Below the pieces are notes generated by a model. It saw only the letters and a program-made list of their open reading frames with translations, had not been told where the DNA came from and did not search any database. From the NCBI RefSeq assembly GCF_014838715.1, contig NZ_CP061947.1, positions 5,694,001 through 5,758,000 of the forward strand: 64,000 bases of DNA. The letters are read 5' to 3'. How positions within the stretch are numbered: the first letter of the stretch is position 1; each line of letters begins with the position of its first letter. The DNA comes from Algoriphagus sp. Y33. Its GTDB lineage: Bacteria; Bacteroidota; Bacteroidia; Cytophagales; Cyclobacteriaceae. Below, one piece after another: positions 27,644-37,254 of this stretch. Position numbers and translations under genes: made by a program.

Positions 27644-28828
27644 ATGAAGAGTTTTATTTTGATATTTATTTTCTGTGCGGTTTTAGGCTGTGAGAAAATC
27701 ATACCCGAGCCACCAGCAGAAAACGAAATTCTGGACGGCCCTTTGCAAGGGTTGAATACAGCAGAGCAGGCTCAATTTCTGGCCGGGGATGTGGCTTTTA
27801 ATGATGAGGTATTTTCCACTAGCTCTGGTCTGGGGCCAACATTTGTGGCTACTTCCTGCGGAAGCTGCCATGCAGGGGATGGAAAAGGACATCCCTTTAC
27901 CACGTTGACACGTTTTGGCCAGACTTTGCCCAATGTCCCTCCCAATTTGTCAATTGGTGGCCCTCAGCTACAAAACAGGGCGATACCAGGATACACTCCT
28001 GAAAAACTTCCAGAAGGTGTCCCCTATATGAAGATGACACCTCCGGCTGTAACCGGGTTGGGTTTGCTGTCAGCCCTTACAGATCAGCAGATCCTAGCCT
28101 ATGCCGACCCTGACGATCTGGACGGTGATGGAATTTCGGGAGTTCCCAATTATGTCAATCCGCCTGATTACTTTGTCCCAAAGTGGTTTCACCGGGAGGT
28201 AAATGGCCGGTACATCGGGCGTTTTGGTAAAAAAGCGGCTGCTATTGATCTTCAACAGCAGACAGTCACCGCCTACAACCAGGACATGGGCATTACCTCC
28301 ACTTTTGAGCCTGTTGATCCATTTTCAGGATTTACGGTCGATCCGGAGGTGAGTGACCAAACGATCAGAGATGTGGTTTTTTACCTCAGGACGCTCAAAG
28401 CCCCCATCCAGCGCTCCAGGGAAAACCAGCAGGTGATTCGAGGTAAAGCCTTATTCAATCAAATCCAATGTGGAGCTTGTCACATTCCTCAATGGACTAC
28501 ACCGTCATCGGATATTGCCTCCATTTCGAACAAAACATTTTACCCTTACACTGACCTCCTCCTGCACGACATGGGGGCTGGTCTGGATGATGGTGTAACG
28601 GAAGGCTCTGCCGAAACTTACGAATGGCGAACACCTTCCCTTTGGGGTTTGGGCCTTTCGCCGGTCTCACAGGGTGGAAGTTACTTCCTGATGCACGATG
28701 GCCGGGCAGGAAGCATTGAAGAAGCTATCCTGATGCATGGAGGGGAGGCCCTAAACAGCAAGGTGCAGTATGAAGCACTAATGCCAGTTGAGCAACAAGC
28801 ATTGATCAAATTTCTGGAGTCCCTATAA
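27644..28828 (+). CDS. Di-heme oxidoreductase (DUF1111 type), lipoprotein
   Basis: The 394-residue product has a lipoprotein signal (IFIFCAVLGC) and two c-type heme sites, CGSCH near residues 72-76 and CGACH near 276-280. With DGDGISGVPNY and the end region SYFLMHDGRAGSIEEAILMHGGEA this matches the di-heme oxidoreductase / putative thiol oxidoreductase (DUF1111) family, relatives of di-heme peroxidases. It should act in the periplasm as a redox enzyme; the substrate is unknown. It heads a three-gene set with a Rieske lipoprotein and a porin, which suggests an electron path in the envelope. Confidence 0.85.
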   Translation: MKSFILIFIFCAVLGCEKIIPEPPAENEILDGPLQGLNTAEQAQFLAGDVAFNDEVFSTSSGLGPTFVATSCGSCHAGDGKGHPFTTLTRFGQTLPNVPPNLSIGGPQLQNRAIPGYTPEKLPEGVPYMKMTPPAVTGLGLLSALTDQQILAYADPDDLDGDGISGVPNYVNPPDYFVPKWFHREVNGRYIGRFGKKAAAIDLQQQTVTAYNQDMGITSTFEPVDPFSGFTVDPEVSDQTIRDVVFYLRTLKAPIQRSRENQQVIRGKALFNQIQCGACHIPQWTTPSSDIASISNKTFYPYTDLLLHDMGAGLDDGVTEGSAETYEWRTPSLWGLGLSPVSQGGSYFLMHDGRAGSIEEAILMHGGEALNSKVQYEALMPVEQQALIKFLESL

Positions 28829-28838
28829 AGCATCTGAT

Positions 28839-29279
28839 ATGTACCGGAAAAAATTTTTGAAAACATGCGGTTACGGTTGTCTTGCTCTTTTGGGAGGTTC
28901 CACTTTGCTGGAAAGCTGTGTGGGAACAAAATACCTTCAGGTACCATTTGAGGGAGAATTTTTAACCGTACCGATAGATGCTTTTACTTATACCAACAAA
29001 AAGATTCAGGGTTTTAGAAAATATATTGTCATTCATAATGAACAACTGCAATACCCGATTTGCGTTTACCGCTTCTCTGAAGCAGCATATTCCGCACTTC
29101 TGATGAAATGTACCCATCAGGGCACGGAACTTCAGGTATTTGGTGACCGCCTGCAATGCCCGGCTCACGGAAGTGAATTCACCAATACCGGATTCGTACA
29201 AAACGGCCCTGCAGACAGTCCCTTGCGAACCTTCCCGGTTCGGATCGAATCAAACACTTTAAAAATCGACTTAAAATGA
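28839..29279 (+). CDS. Rieske [2Fe-2S] lipoprotein
   Basis: The 146-residue product has a lipoprotein signal with LLESC and a Rieske domain with both cluster-binding motifs, KCTHQG (Cys-x-His) and CPAHGSEF (Cys-x2-His). It is a periplasmic electron carrier; its partner is probably the di-heme protein encoded 10 bases upstream. The gene overlaps the start of the porin gene by four bases (ATGA), so the three are translationally linked. Unlike the cytochrome bc1 Rieske subunit it lacks a long membrane anchor and is small. Confidence 0.85.
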   Translation: MYRKKFLKTCGYGCLALLGGSTLLESCVGTKYLQVPFEGEFLTVPIDAFTYTNKKIQGFRKYIVIHNEQLQYPICVYRFSEAAYSALLMKCTHQGTELQVFGDRLQCPAHGSEFTNTGFVQNGPADSPLRTFPVRIESNTLKIDLK

Positions 29280-30502
29280 AAAAATATTTACTTCTTCCTG
29301 CCATCCTGTTTTCTTTTGGAACGAAAGCCCAGATCGACAGTACCCTGCTGACAAGAACACCCGTTGACACCTCCGGTACTCAAACCATGAACATGGATGC
29401 AGTCTACAACCGTCCGTTTCTTCAGTTGGGCAATTTGCCTGCCTCTATTGGCGGCTATGTAGAGGCTGATTATCAATACATGGGTGAAGATGGGATCACT
29501 GAGGGGCACAGTTTTCGGATTCCCCGCTTTACCCTTTTTGTGGCCTCCTCCATTCACCGGAAAATTAAGTTTCTCTCAGAGATAGAGCTGGAAGAAGGTG
29601 GAAAGCAAATATCCATCGAGTTTGCAGCTCTGGACATTAATTTCCATCCGCTATTTAACCTCAGAGGTGGTGTATTAATGAATCCCATCGGGGCATTTAA
29701 CCAGAATCATGACGGGCCTAAATGGGAATTTGTGGATCGGCCCATTGCCATGACCAATATGCTGGCAGCCACGTGGAGCAATGTCGGATTTGGACTGTAT
29801 GGTAAATACTACGCAAAGGATTGGGCATTCGGCTATGAAGCCTACCTGACCAATGGATTTGACAACAGTATCATCAACAATGATCAAAACAAAACATTCC
29901 TTCCTGCCTCCAAAGAAAATGCTGAACGTTTCGAAGAAAGTAGTAATGGCCAGCCACTGCTCACCTTTAAAGTAGCCATTAGAAACAATAAGATTGGCGA
30001 AATCGGGCTATCCTACATGGGGGGCATTTACAACTCCTTTGAGGAAGACGGCCTGGTGCTTGACAGCAAAAGACGTCTGGATGTTGTAGCACTAGACTTC
30101 AACACGACCATTTCCGTAACCAATACCTACCTGGTAGGCGAATGGGCGTGGGTAATAGTGGATGTACCGGAGACCTACAGTCAACAGTTTGGCGACCGGC
30201 AGCAGGGCGGCTTTGTAGATATAGTGCAACCTATTCTGAGGAGAAAGCTGGCTGGCTTTGATAAAGCGGTTTTGAGCCTGGCTTGCAGGTTGGAATATGT
30301 GGATTGGAACGTGGGCACCTTCATTGAAACTGGAGGTAATATTTCGGATGATCTTTGGGCAGTAGTGCCGGCAATCAGTTTCCGTCCGGCACCTCAGACC
30401 GTCCTTCGATTAAACTACCGTTATATTCAGCAGCAGGATATTTTGGGCAATCCGCCGTCAAAAATTGGAGGTGTGCAAGTTGGCTTGTCTAGTTATTTTT
30501 AA
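29276..30502 (+). CDS. Outer-membrane porin-like protein
   Basis: The 408-residue product has signal peptide MKKYLLLPAILFSFGTKAQ and a mature beta-rich sequence ending in aromatic SSYF, typical of outer-membrane barrels. Segments such as IRRFTLFVASSIHRKIKFLSE-like strands (here PRFTLFVASSIHRKIKF) and HPLFNLRGGVLMNPIGAFN resemble phosphate-selective porin O/P-type proteins of Bacteroidota. It probably lets a small solute enter for the redox pair encoded upstream. The ATG overlaps the Rieske stop. Substrate is unknown. Confidence 0.7.
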   Translation: MKKYLLLPAILFSFGTKAQIDSTLLTRTPVDTSGTQTMNMDAVYNRPFLQLGNLPASIGGYVEADYQYMGEDGITEGHSFRIPRFTLFVASSIHRKIKFLSEIELEEGGKQISIEFAALDINFHPLFNLRGGVLMNPIGAFNQNHDGPKWEFVDRPIAMTNMLAATWSNVGFGLYGKYYAKDWAFGYEAYLTNGFDNSIINNDQNKTFLPASKENAERFEESSNGQPLLTFKVAIRNNKIGEIGLSYMGGIYNSFEEDGLVLDSKRRLDVVALDFNTTISVTNTYLVGEWAWVIVDVPETYSQQFGDRQQGGFVDIVQPILRRKLAGFDKAVLSLACRLEYVDWNVGTFIETGGNISDDLWAVVPAISFRPAPQTVLRLNYRYIQQQDILGNPPSKIGGVQVGLSSYF

Positions 30503-30559
30503 ATGTTGCTACAGTGCCGAGATTAAAAAATTGCAATACCCTTGCACCGAAATATAACC

Positions 30560-30567
30560 TATATTTG
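30560..30567 (+). promoter_or_regulatory. -7 box before the first HYC/CC/PP-like gene
   Basis: TATATTTG matches TAnnTTTG exactly and lies eight bases before the ATG at 30575, so the transcript would have a very short leader. No TTTG is seen at the ideal 19-21 base spacing, so the call is tentative. Confidence 0.35.
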
Positions 30568-30574
30568 ATGCAAA

Positions 30575-30973
30575 ATGAATTTTATTATATCCATATCATT
30601 TGGTTTGCTATTCTTGATGCAGTCAATGTGGCCTAATATGGATATATGCTGTGAACTGCAAAAACTTCCTAATCTTTTTGATCACTATGAAGAACACAAA
30701 AAATTTGACGGTGATTCTTTCTTTCAGTTTTTAGTTGAGGACTACCTGAATAATTATGGTGATGACCAAGGCCATCACGATGATTCTGATCATGATGACC
30801 TTCCATTTCACGGTCAGCACCAGTGCTGCCATGGTTATATCTTCATAGCTCCACCCATGGAACTTTTTGAGTTGTCCACACTTAATTTTTCTATCCAGAT
30901 AAGAACAGGTATCTATAGTTTTTCTCTTTGTTCTGAGTACTCAGAATCCCCCTTCCAGCCCCCCAAGGCCTGA
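30575..30973 (+). CDS. Small secreted Cys/His/Asp-rich protein before the CzcA gene
   Basis: The 132-residue product has a hydrophobic N-terminus (SISFGLLFLMQSM), then DICCELQKL, a His/Asp-rich metal-binding-like stretch (GHHDDSDHDDLPFHGQHQCCH) and an end with SPFQPPKA. It has two CC pairs and a final PP. This recalls the small HYC/CC/PP-type envelope proteins that precede heavy-metal RND pumps in Bacteroidota, two of which occur at 42299 and 44384; this copy lacks the H-aromatic-C motif, so membership is uncertain. It may bind divalent metal ions in the periplasm. It precedes the czcA-like gene by 147 bases with no gene between. Confidence 0.6.
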   Translation: MNFIISISFGLLFLMQSMWPNMDICCELQKLPNLFDHYEEHKKFDGDSFFQFLVEDYLNNYGDDQGHHDDSDHDDLPFHGQHQCCHGYIFIAPPMELFELSTLNFSIQIRTGIYSFSLCSEYSESPFQPPKA

Positions 30974-31120
30974 TTTACCGGACACTTTAAAATGAGCCTT
31001 TATTTCATCGCACTGCGCAATGAAGTAAGGTATTGTTTTTTCTATTGCCGTCCGGCATCCCTCTGACGGGCATTTTCGCCCCATTCAATTCATTAAATCA
31101 GGATACAAAATGCAAAATAA

Positions 31121-34100
31121 ATGCTGGATAAAATCATTCAATTTTCAGTCAAGAACAAACTGATCATTGGCCTGCTTACGCTGGGCCTGATCATTTGGGG
31201 GGGCTATTCACTGACGAAGCTTCCCATTGATGCCGTACCGGATATTACCAATAACCAGGTGCAGGTCATCACTACTTCTCCCTCACTGGCTGCCGAGGAG
31301 GTAGAACGTTTAATTACATTCCCCATCGAGATTACGATGGCCACCATTCCCGAACTGGACGAGATTCGTTCCTTTTCCCGCTTCGGACTGTCAGTAGTGA
31401 CCATTGTGTTTAAAGAAGATGTGGACGTGTATTGGGCTCGTCAGCAGGTAAGCGAACGCCTGACTGATGTACAAGCTCAAATCCCACTAGGAATAGGTCA
31501 GCCGGGCATGGCGCCCATCACTACCGGACTTGGAGAAATCTACCAATATGTAGTGGGAACAGAGCCGGGTTATGAAGATCAATATGACGCCCGTGAACTG
31601 CGTACGATCCAGGACTGGATTGTGCGCAGACAACTCCTCGGCACTCCGGGAGTAGCCGATGTAAGTAGTTTTGGAGGCTACCTCAAACAATATGAAATTG
31701 CCATTGATCCCGACAGGCTCAAGGCCATGAATGTTTCCATTACCGATATTTTTCAGACACTGGAAGAGAACAATGAAAATACCGGAGGCGCATACATCGA
31801 GAAAAACCTGAGTGCCTATTTCATTCGAAGCGAGGGATTGGTGGGTGACCTGGACGACATCCGAAACATGCTGATCAAGAACAACGAGAATGGGATTCCT
31901 GTCCTTATAAAAGATGTCGCCAAGGTGCAATTGGGGAGTGCTGTAAGGTATGGAGCCACTACCCGCAATGGTGAGGGCGAAGTGGTGAGTGCCATTGTGA
32001 TGATGCTAAAGGGAGAAAATTCAGCGGAAGTCATTGAAAATGTAAAAAGCCGGATTGCCGAAATCCGCAAAACTTTACCTGAAGGCGTGACCATCGAACC
32101 CTTTCTGGACCGCACCAAACTAGTCGATACCGCCATTGGCACAGTTTCCAAAAACCTGGCAGAAGGCGCGCTGATCGTAATCTTTGTCCTCTTACTGTTG
32201 CTGGGAAATCTTCGGGCTGGCCTGATCGTAGCCTCTGTAATTCCCCTTGCGCTCATCTTCGCCTTTGGCATGATGAACCTCTTTGGTGTTTCGGGTAACC
32301 TCATGAGCCTGGGAGCGATTGACTTTGGGCTAATCGTAGATGGAGCGGTAATCATTGTGGAGGCCACCTTGCACCATCTGGGCTTGTTGAAACTGGGCAG
32401 GAAACTTACCCAGAAGGAAATGGATATGGAAGTGTATCAATCTGCCAGTAAGATCAGGAATTCAGCCGCTTTTGGGGAGATCATCATCCTTATTGTGTAC
32501 CTGCCTATTCTGGCACTCGTGGGTGTAGAGGGAAAAATGTTTGGCCCAATGGCACAAACGGTGAGCTTTGCCATTCTTGGGGCTTTTATTCTTTCACTCA
32601 CTTATGTGCCCATGATGTCGGCACTTGTACTGAGCAAAAAGACGGAATACAAGCCCAATATTTCAGACAAGATCATGGGCTTCTTCCACCGCTTGTATGA
32701 TCCGGCCATTCGTTGGGCTATGCATAAACGACCATTGATGTTAGGTTTTGCATTGGGATTATTTGGGGTATCGCTTTGGGTATTTTCCAATATGGGCGGT
32801 GAATTTGTGCCTACCCTGGAAGAAGGCGACTTTGCTGTGGAGACCCGGGTAATGACAGGTAGTTCATTGCAAAACACAATCAATGCCACAACTCAGGCAG
32901 AAAAAATCTTATTGGAACAATTTCCTGAGGTTACACAAGTAGTTTCAAAAATCGGAGCAGGTGAAATACCCACTGATCCTATGCCTGTAGAAGCCGCAGA
33001 TTTGATGATCATTCTTAAGGATAAGGAGGAATGGGTAACTGCAAGCAACCGGGAAGAGCTGGCCAATGAAATGGCCGAAGCTTTGGAAGTGATACCTGGA
33101 GTGACCTTCGGTTTCCAGCAGCCAATTCAAATGCGTTTCAATGAGCTGATGACCGGGGTTCGTCAGGATGTGGCCGTAAAAATTTACGGAGAAGACCTCA
33201 ACGAGCTTTCTGAATATGCCCAACAGATTGGTCAGCTTGCTTCGTCTGTAGAAGGTGCAGTAGACCTGTACATAGAGGAGGTCACGGGTATTCCGCAAAT
33301 CGTCATTAACTACAAGAGAGACCAGCTGGCCAAGTATGGCCTGAGCATCCGGGATGTAAACCGATCGGTACAGGCAGCCTTTGCCGGGGCTTCCGCAGGA
33401 TTGGTGTATGAAAATGAAAGACGTTTTGACCTTGTGGTCAGGCTGGATAAGACCAACCGGGAGGATGTGGAATCAGTTCGCAACCTCTACATCGCCCGCA
33501 AAGATGGACACCAGATTCCGCTGCATCAGGTGGCAGAAGTGGAAATCAAAGAAGGGCCCTACCAAATCCAGCGGGACGACACCCGCAGACGAATTATTGT
33601 AGCTTTCAATGTACGTAATCGTGACGTAGAAAGCATTGTGACGGAACTTCGGCAAAAAATTGATGAATCCGTAGTGTTCGCTCCGGGCTACACGGTTACC
33701 TACGGAGGTCAGTTTGAAAACCTCGTGGAAGCCCGTGAACGCCTTGCTTTTGCCGTGCCTCTGGCCTTGTTACTGATTTTCGTTTTGCTCTATTTCACTT
33801 TTGGTTCCATCAAACAGGGCCTCCTCATTTTTACAGCCATCCCACTTTCTGCCATCGGGGGCATCTTCGCCTTATGGCTAAGGGATATGCCTTTCAGTAT
33901 ATCGGCAGGCGTTGGCTTCATTGCCTTATTTGGGGTGGCCGTACTGAATGGAATCGTACTGATCAGCGAGTTCAACCACCTGAAAAAAGAAGGGGTCACA
34001 GATATTTTCGAGCGGATTTACAAAGGGACAAGCATACGTCTGCGACCAGTGATCATGACGGCTTCCGTAGCTTCCCTGGGCTTTTTGCCTATGGCGCTTT

Positions 34101-35497
34101 CCCAATCAGGGGGTGCGGAAGTTCAACGTCCATTGGCCACTGTGGTTATTGGCGGCTTAATTACAGCAACCTTCTTAACGCTTGTGGTGCTGCCCATCCT
34201 TTACTACTATTTTGAAAGAGGAATAAAAGTAAAACCGCGAGCAGTAGCACCTTTGTTGATCACCGGTCTGTTTTTCTTCCAGTTTACGGAAGTAAAGGCG
34301 CAGGAACCACCGGTTAACTACCACACGTTGGATGAGGCAGTTCAGGTAGCAATTCAAAATAACCCTAACCTGAAAGCAGCAGACCTGCAAACCCAGCAGG
34401 AACGGGCGTTAAAAGGGGCAAGTTGGAACCTGTCTAAGACCAGTTTCAGCCTTACGCACGGGCAGTACAACAGTGTTTACAATAATGATAACCAGTTCAA
34501 TATTTCACAATCCATAGCCTTTCCAACGGTTTATGCCAACCAAAGCAAGTTGGCCAAAGCGAGAATAGAAGCCAGTGAGTGGCGAAAAAACGCCACCCAA
34601 AATGAACTGGTGCAGCAGGTAAAAACAACCTGGTATTTCCTCTGGCTGGAGAAAAGCAAAAGACAATTGTTGCTGGAGCAGGACAGCATTTACCAGCGCT
34701 TCGTAAGGGCTGCCAACCTTCGCTACGAAACAGGGGAAAGCAACCTGCTTGAAAAGGCCACAGCCGAATCGCAGGTCGCTGAGATCAAGGCCATGCTGCA
34801 ACAAAGCTTGTCTGATATCGAGATTTACCAGACGCAGTTACAAACCTTACTCAATGTAGAAAGTCCGGTGGACATCACGGTTGGCAATCTGGAAGCAAGA
34901 GAAAGTAGTGCACTAATCGATACGCAGGGCATTGCCAATAACCCTACCCTGGCATGGTTCCGCCAACAAATGGAGGTGGCCGAAACGGAAAAATCAGTAG
35001 AAAAGTCTCGACTACTGCCAGACCTGACAGTGGGTTATTTTAACCAGTCACTCAATGGGCCGAATCAAGACCTGGATGGCAATCCGGTCACATTCACACC
35101 CAGCGACCGTTTTACCGGTTTTCAGGTGGGTGTGGGCATTCCCCTTTTTGGAGCAAAAGCACAAGGGTCGGTCATCAAAGCTGCTGAACTCAGGAAACAG
35201 GAAAGTGAAGCACGGCTGCAAGCTATAACAAATGAACTGCAAGGCAGATTCAGGTCGCTCGTTCAGCAGTACCAAAAATTTCAAACCAGTCTCGATTACT
35301 ATGAGCAAAACGCCCTGCCTCAGGCAGAGCTAATTCTCAACCAAGCTCAAAGAGGTTTTGAAAGAGGGGAAATTGGTTATGTGGAATACATACAGGGACT
35401 CAACCGGGCTTTAACCGTTCGGTTCAACTACCTGGACATCCTCAACCAATACAACCAAACCATCATTCAGATCGAGTTCATCTCAGGCATTCAATAA
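31121..35497 (+). CDS. CzcA-type RND efflux pump fused to a TolC-like outer-membrane domain
   Basis: The 1458-residue protein has a full heavy-metal RND transporter (residues 1-1030) with the HME1 signature AIDFGLIVDGAVIIVEA in TM4, indicating divalent ions (Zn, Co, Cd). After TM12 (VVLPILYYYFERG) follows a second signal-peptide-like segment, LLITGLFFFQFTEVKAQ, and then a TolC/CzcC-like domain (about 1065-1458) with long coiled coils such as LLEQDSIYQRFVRAANLRYE. RND-TolC fusions occur in Bacteroidota. The internal segment may be a cleavage site that frees the outer-membrane part. The adaptor CzcB is encoded 14 bases downstream. No stop or frameshift is visible in between. Confidence 0.9.
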   Translation: MLDKIIQFSVKNKLIIGLLTLGLIIWGGYSLTKLPIDAVPDITNNQVQVITTSPSLAAEEVERLITFPIEITMATIPELDEIRSFSRFGLSVVTIVFKEDVDVYWARQQVSERLTDVQAQIPLGIGQPGMAPITTGLGEIYQYVVGTEPGYEDQYDARELRTIQDWIVRRQLLGTPGVADVSSFGGYLKQYEIAIDPDRLKAMNVSITDIFQTLEENNENTGGAYIEKNLSAYFIRSEGLVGDLDDIRNMLIKNNENGIPVLIKDVAKVQLGSAVRYGATTRNGEGEVVSAIVMMLKGENSAEVIENVKSRIAEIRKTLPEGVTIEPFLDRTKLVDTAIGTVSKNLAEGALIVIFVLLLLLGNLRAGLIVASVIPLALIFAFGMMNLFGVSGNLMSLGAIDFGLIVDGAVIIVEATLHHLGLLKLGRKLTQKEMDMEVYQSASKIRNSAAFGEIIILIVYLPILALVGVEGKMFGPMAQTVSFAILGAFILSLTYVPMMSALVLSKKTEYKPNISDKIMGFFHRLYDPAIRWAMHKRPLMLGFALGLFGVSLWVFSNMGGEFVPTLEEGDFAVETRVMTGSSLQNTINATTQAEKILLEQFPEVTQVVSKIGAGEIPTDPMPVEAADLMIILKDKEEWVTASNREELANEMAEALEVIPGVTFGFQQPIQMRFNELMTGVRQDVAVKIYGEDLNELSEYAQQIGQLASSVEGAVDLYIEEVTGIPQIVINYKRDQLAKYGLSIRDVNRSVQAAFAGASAGLVYENERRFDLVVRLDKTNREDVESVRNLYIARKDGHQIPLHQVAEVEIKEGPYQIQRDDTRRRIIVAFNVRNRDVESIVTELRQKIDESVVFAPGYTVTYGGQFENLVEARERLAFAVPLALLLIFVLLYFTFGSIKQGLLIFTAIPLSAIGGIFALWLRDMPFSISAGVGFIALFGVAVLNGIVLISEFNHLKKEGVTDIFERIYKGTSIRLRPVIMTASVASLGFLPMALSQSGGAEVQRPLATVVIGGLITATFLTLVVLPILYYYFERGIKVKPRAVAPLLITGLFFFQFTEVKAQEPPVNYHTLDEAVQVAIQNNPNLKAADLQTQQERALKGASWNLSKTSFSLTHGQYNSVYNNDNQFNISQSIAFPTVYANQSKLAKARIEASEWRKNATQNELVQQVKTTWYFLWLEKSKRQLLLEQDSIYQRFVRAANLRYETGESNLLEKATAESQVAEIKAMLQQSLSDIEIYQTQLQTLLNVESPVDITVGNLEARESSALIDTQGIANNPTLAWFRQQMEVAETEKSVEKSRLLPDLTVGYFNQSLNGPNQDLDGNPVTFTPSDRFTGFQVGVGIPLFGAKAQGSVIKAAELRKQESEARLQAITNELQGRFRSLVQQYQKFQTSLDYYEQNALPQAELILNQAQRGFERGEIGYVEYIQGLNRALTVRFNYLDILNQYNQTIIQIEFISGIQ

Positions 35498-35511
35498 AAA
35501 AGAAATCAACA

Positions 35512-36714
35512 ATGAAAAATACATTCAAATACATCAAAAGCATCTCAATGGTTTTTCTCCTGGGATTGACCATTGCTTCCTGTGGTTCAAAAAACGAAGG
35601 AACAACAGAAGAGCACCACGAAGAAGGTGAAAATACTGTGGAACTTTCGCAGGCACAATTTGAGCAGGCGGGTATCAAAATAGGAAACGTGGAACAGCGG
35701 GTTATAGGCTCAGAACTTAGGGTCAACGGAGTGATTGACGTGCCTCCGCAAAGCAATGTTTCCATCAACATGCCCTATGGTGGCTTTGTGAAATACACTG
35801 AAATGCTACCAGGCAGCAAAGTGAAAAAAGGTCAGCTTTTGGTGGTGATTGAAAACCCGGAGTTCATCCAATTTCAGCAGGATTACCTGGAAGGCTTAGC
35901 CAACCAGGAATTTCTGAAAGCAGAATATGACCGTCAGAAGGAGTTATTTGATGAAAAGGTAGCCTCCGGCAAAGCCTTTCAACAGGCAAAAAGTGACTTT
36001 CTGGCCAATGAAGCTCGTATCAAAAGCATGGAGGAAAGGCTGAAATTAATCGGTTTCAGCATCCCCAAGATCAAAGAAGGTAACGTTTCTACGTCCGTCA
36101 ATATTTATTCACCGGTAACAGGCGCTGTTCGTGAGGTGTACACCAACGTAGGCAAATACATCAACCCACAGGACGTCATCATGGACATTACCAACTCCGA
36201 AGACCTGCACGTGGAACTCACCGTTTATGAGAACGATATCCCACGGATCAATGAAGGTCAACGTATCCGTTTTGCCCTTGCAAATTCACCCGATGAGTGG
36301 CGTGAGGCCGAAGTATTCCTGATAGGTAGTGGGGTCAGGGAAGACCGTTCCGTAACCGTACACGGGCATTTGAAAAAGATGCATGAAGACCTGAAGCCGG
36401 GCATGTATGTAGCTGCCCGAATCGAAACCGACAGTAATGAAGTGCTTGCTGCTCCGGAAGTCTCTATTGTGCGGTTTGGCGGCAAACAGTACGTTTTTTC
36501 CTATGCGGGTAAGAAAACAGAGAACGGTGAAACCGTACACGATTTTGAAATGCTGGAAGTCATTAAAGGATATACTGAAGACGGCTATACCCAGATTTCG
36601 TTGGCAGATACAACGAAGGACTTGAGTACCATTCAACTGGTCACCAAAGGTGCTTTCACCTTGTTGGCTAAAGCCAAAAATACCGAAGAAGAAGGAGAAG
36701 GACACGGACATTAA
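35512..36714 (+). CDS. CzcB-type RND periplasmic adaptor
   Basis: The 400-residue lipoprotein (signal ending IASC) has the adaptor layout: a His/Glu-rich N-terminus (EEHHEEGEN), a barrel-sandwich hybrid with GGFVKYTEMLPGSKVKKGQ, a helical hairpin (about 120-185), a beta-barrel with NEGQRIRFALANSP and a membrane-proximal end, with a final EGHGH. It links the inner-membrane pump to the outer-membrane channel, both of which are in the single upstream fusion protein. Its start is 14 bases after the pump stop. Substrate is presumably the same divalent metals. Confidence 0.9.
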   Translation: MKNTFKYIKSISMVFLLGLTIASCGSKNEGTTEEHHEEGENTVELSQAQFEQAGIKIGNVEQRVIGSELRVNGVIDVPPQSNVSINMPYGGFVKYTEMLPGSKVKKGQLLVVIENPEFIQFQQDYLEGLANQEFLKAEYDRQKELFDEKVASGKAFQQAKSDFLANEARIKSMEERLKLIGFSIPKIKEGNVSTSVNIYSPVTGAVREVYTNVGKYINPQDVIMDITNSEDLHVELTVYENDIPRINEGQRIRFALANSPDEWREAEVFLIGSGVREDRSVTVHGHLKKMHEDLKPGMYVAARIETDSNEVLAAPEVSIVRFGGKQYVFSYAGKKTENGETVHDFEMLEVIKGYTEDGYTQISLADTTKDLSTIQLVTKGAFTLLAKAKNTEEEGEGHGH

Positions 36715-36728
36715 AATGAATCATCCTT

Positions 36729-37145
36729 ATGATCAAAGAACTCGAAGATAAACTCAAGCAGAAAGACATCCGACCAACAGCCATGAGGCTGTTGGTGTTG
36801 GAAGCACTGGCAGGTCAAGAGACGGCCATCAGCCTTTCCGACTTGGAAAAGGCCTTTGAAAAGTCAGACCGGGTGACACTATTCCGCACCCTGAAAACCT
36901 TTCAGGAAAATGGACTTGTGCACAGTATCGATGACGGTACTGGAGCGCCTAAATACGCCCTATGCGAAGAGGGATGCGAGTGTAATATCGAAAGGGACCT
37001 GCATGTGCATTTTCATTGTCGGGTGTGTAGCGAAACCTTCTGTTTGCCCAAGTATAAAATCCCGGAAATTGAACTGCCAAGCATGTTCAAAGGAGAAGAA
37101 GCCAACTTAGTAGTTAAGGGGATTTGCGGGAAATGTGCAGGATGA
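36729..37145 (+). CDS. Fur-family metalloregulator
   Basis: The 138-residue product has the Fur winged helix (DIRPTAMRLLVLEALAGQ, SDRVTLFRTLKTFQENGLV) and a C-terminal metal-binding dimer domain with LHVHFHCRVCSETFC and ICGKC, giving two CxxC pairs for structural zinc plus extra Cys/His. It could sense Zn (Zur-like), Fe or peroxide; the Cys/His richness and the neighbours favour zinc or cadmium. It is encoded 14 bases after czcB and probably controls this block. No clear Fur-type box was found near its start. Confidence 0.85.
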   Translation: MIKELEDKLKQKDIRPTAMRLLVLEALAGQETAISLSDLEKAFEKSDRVTLFRTLKTFQENGLVHSIDDGTGAPKYALCEEGCECNIERDLHVHFHCRVCSETFCLPKYKIPEIELPSMFKGEEANLVVKGICGKCAG

Positions 37146-37254
37146 ATATTGCAAGTACTATGCATTGGGTTTACTAGTAATTTTAAGTCAAACATCCAAT
37201 GAAATGAAACCATGCAACATGGAAAACTTCACAACTTAGGATGATTATACGGAT

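Noticed and set aside
33473..33655. Short antisense frames across the RND pump genes
   Set aside because: They are reverse-frame shadows of strongly coding sequence, with no promoter or protein features.
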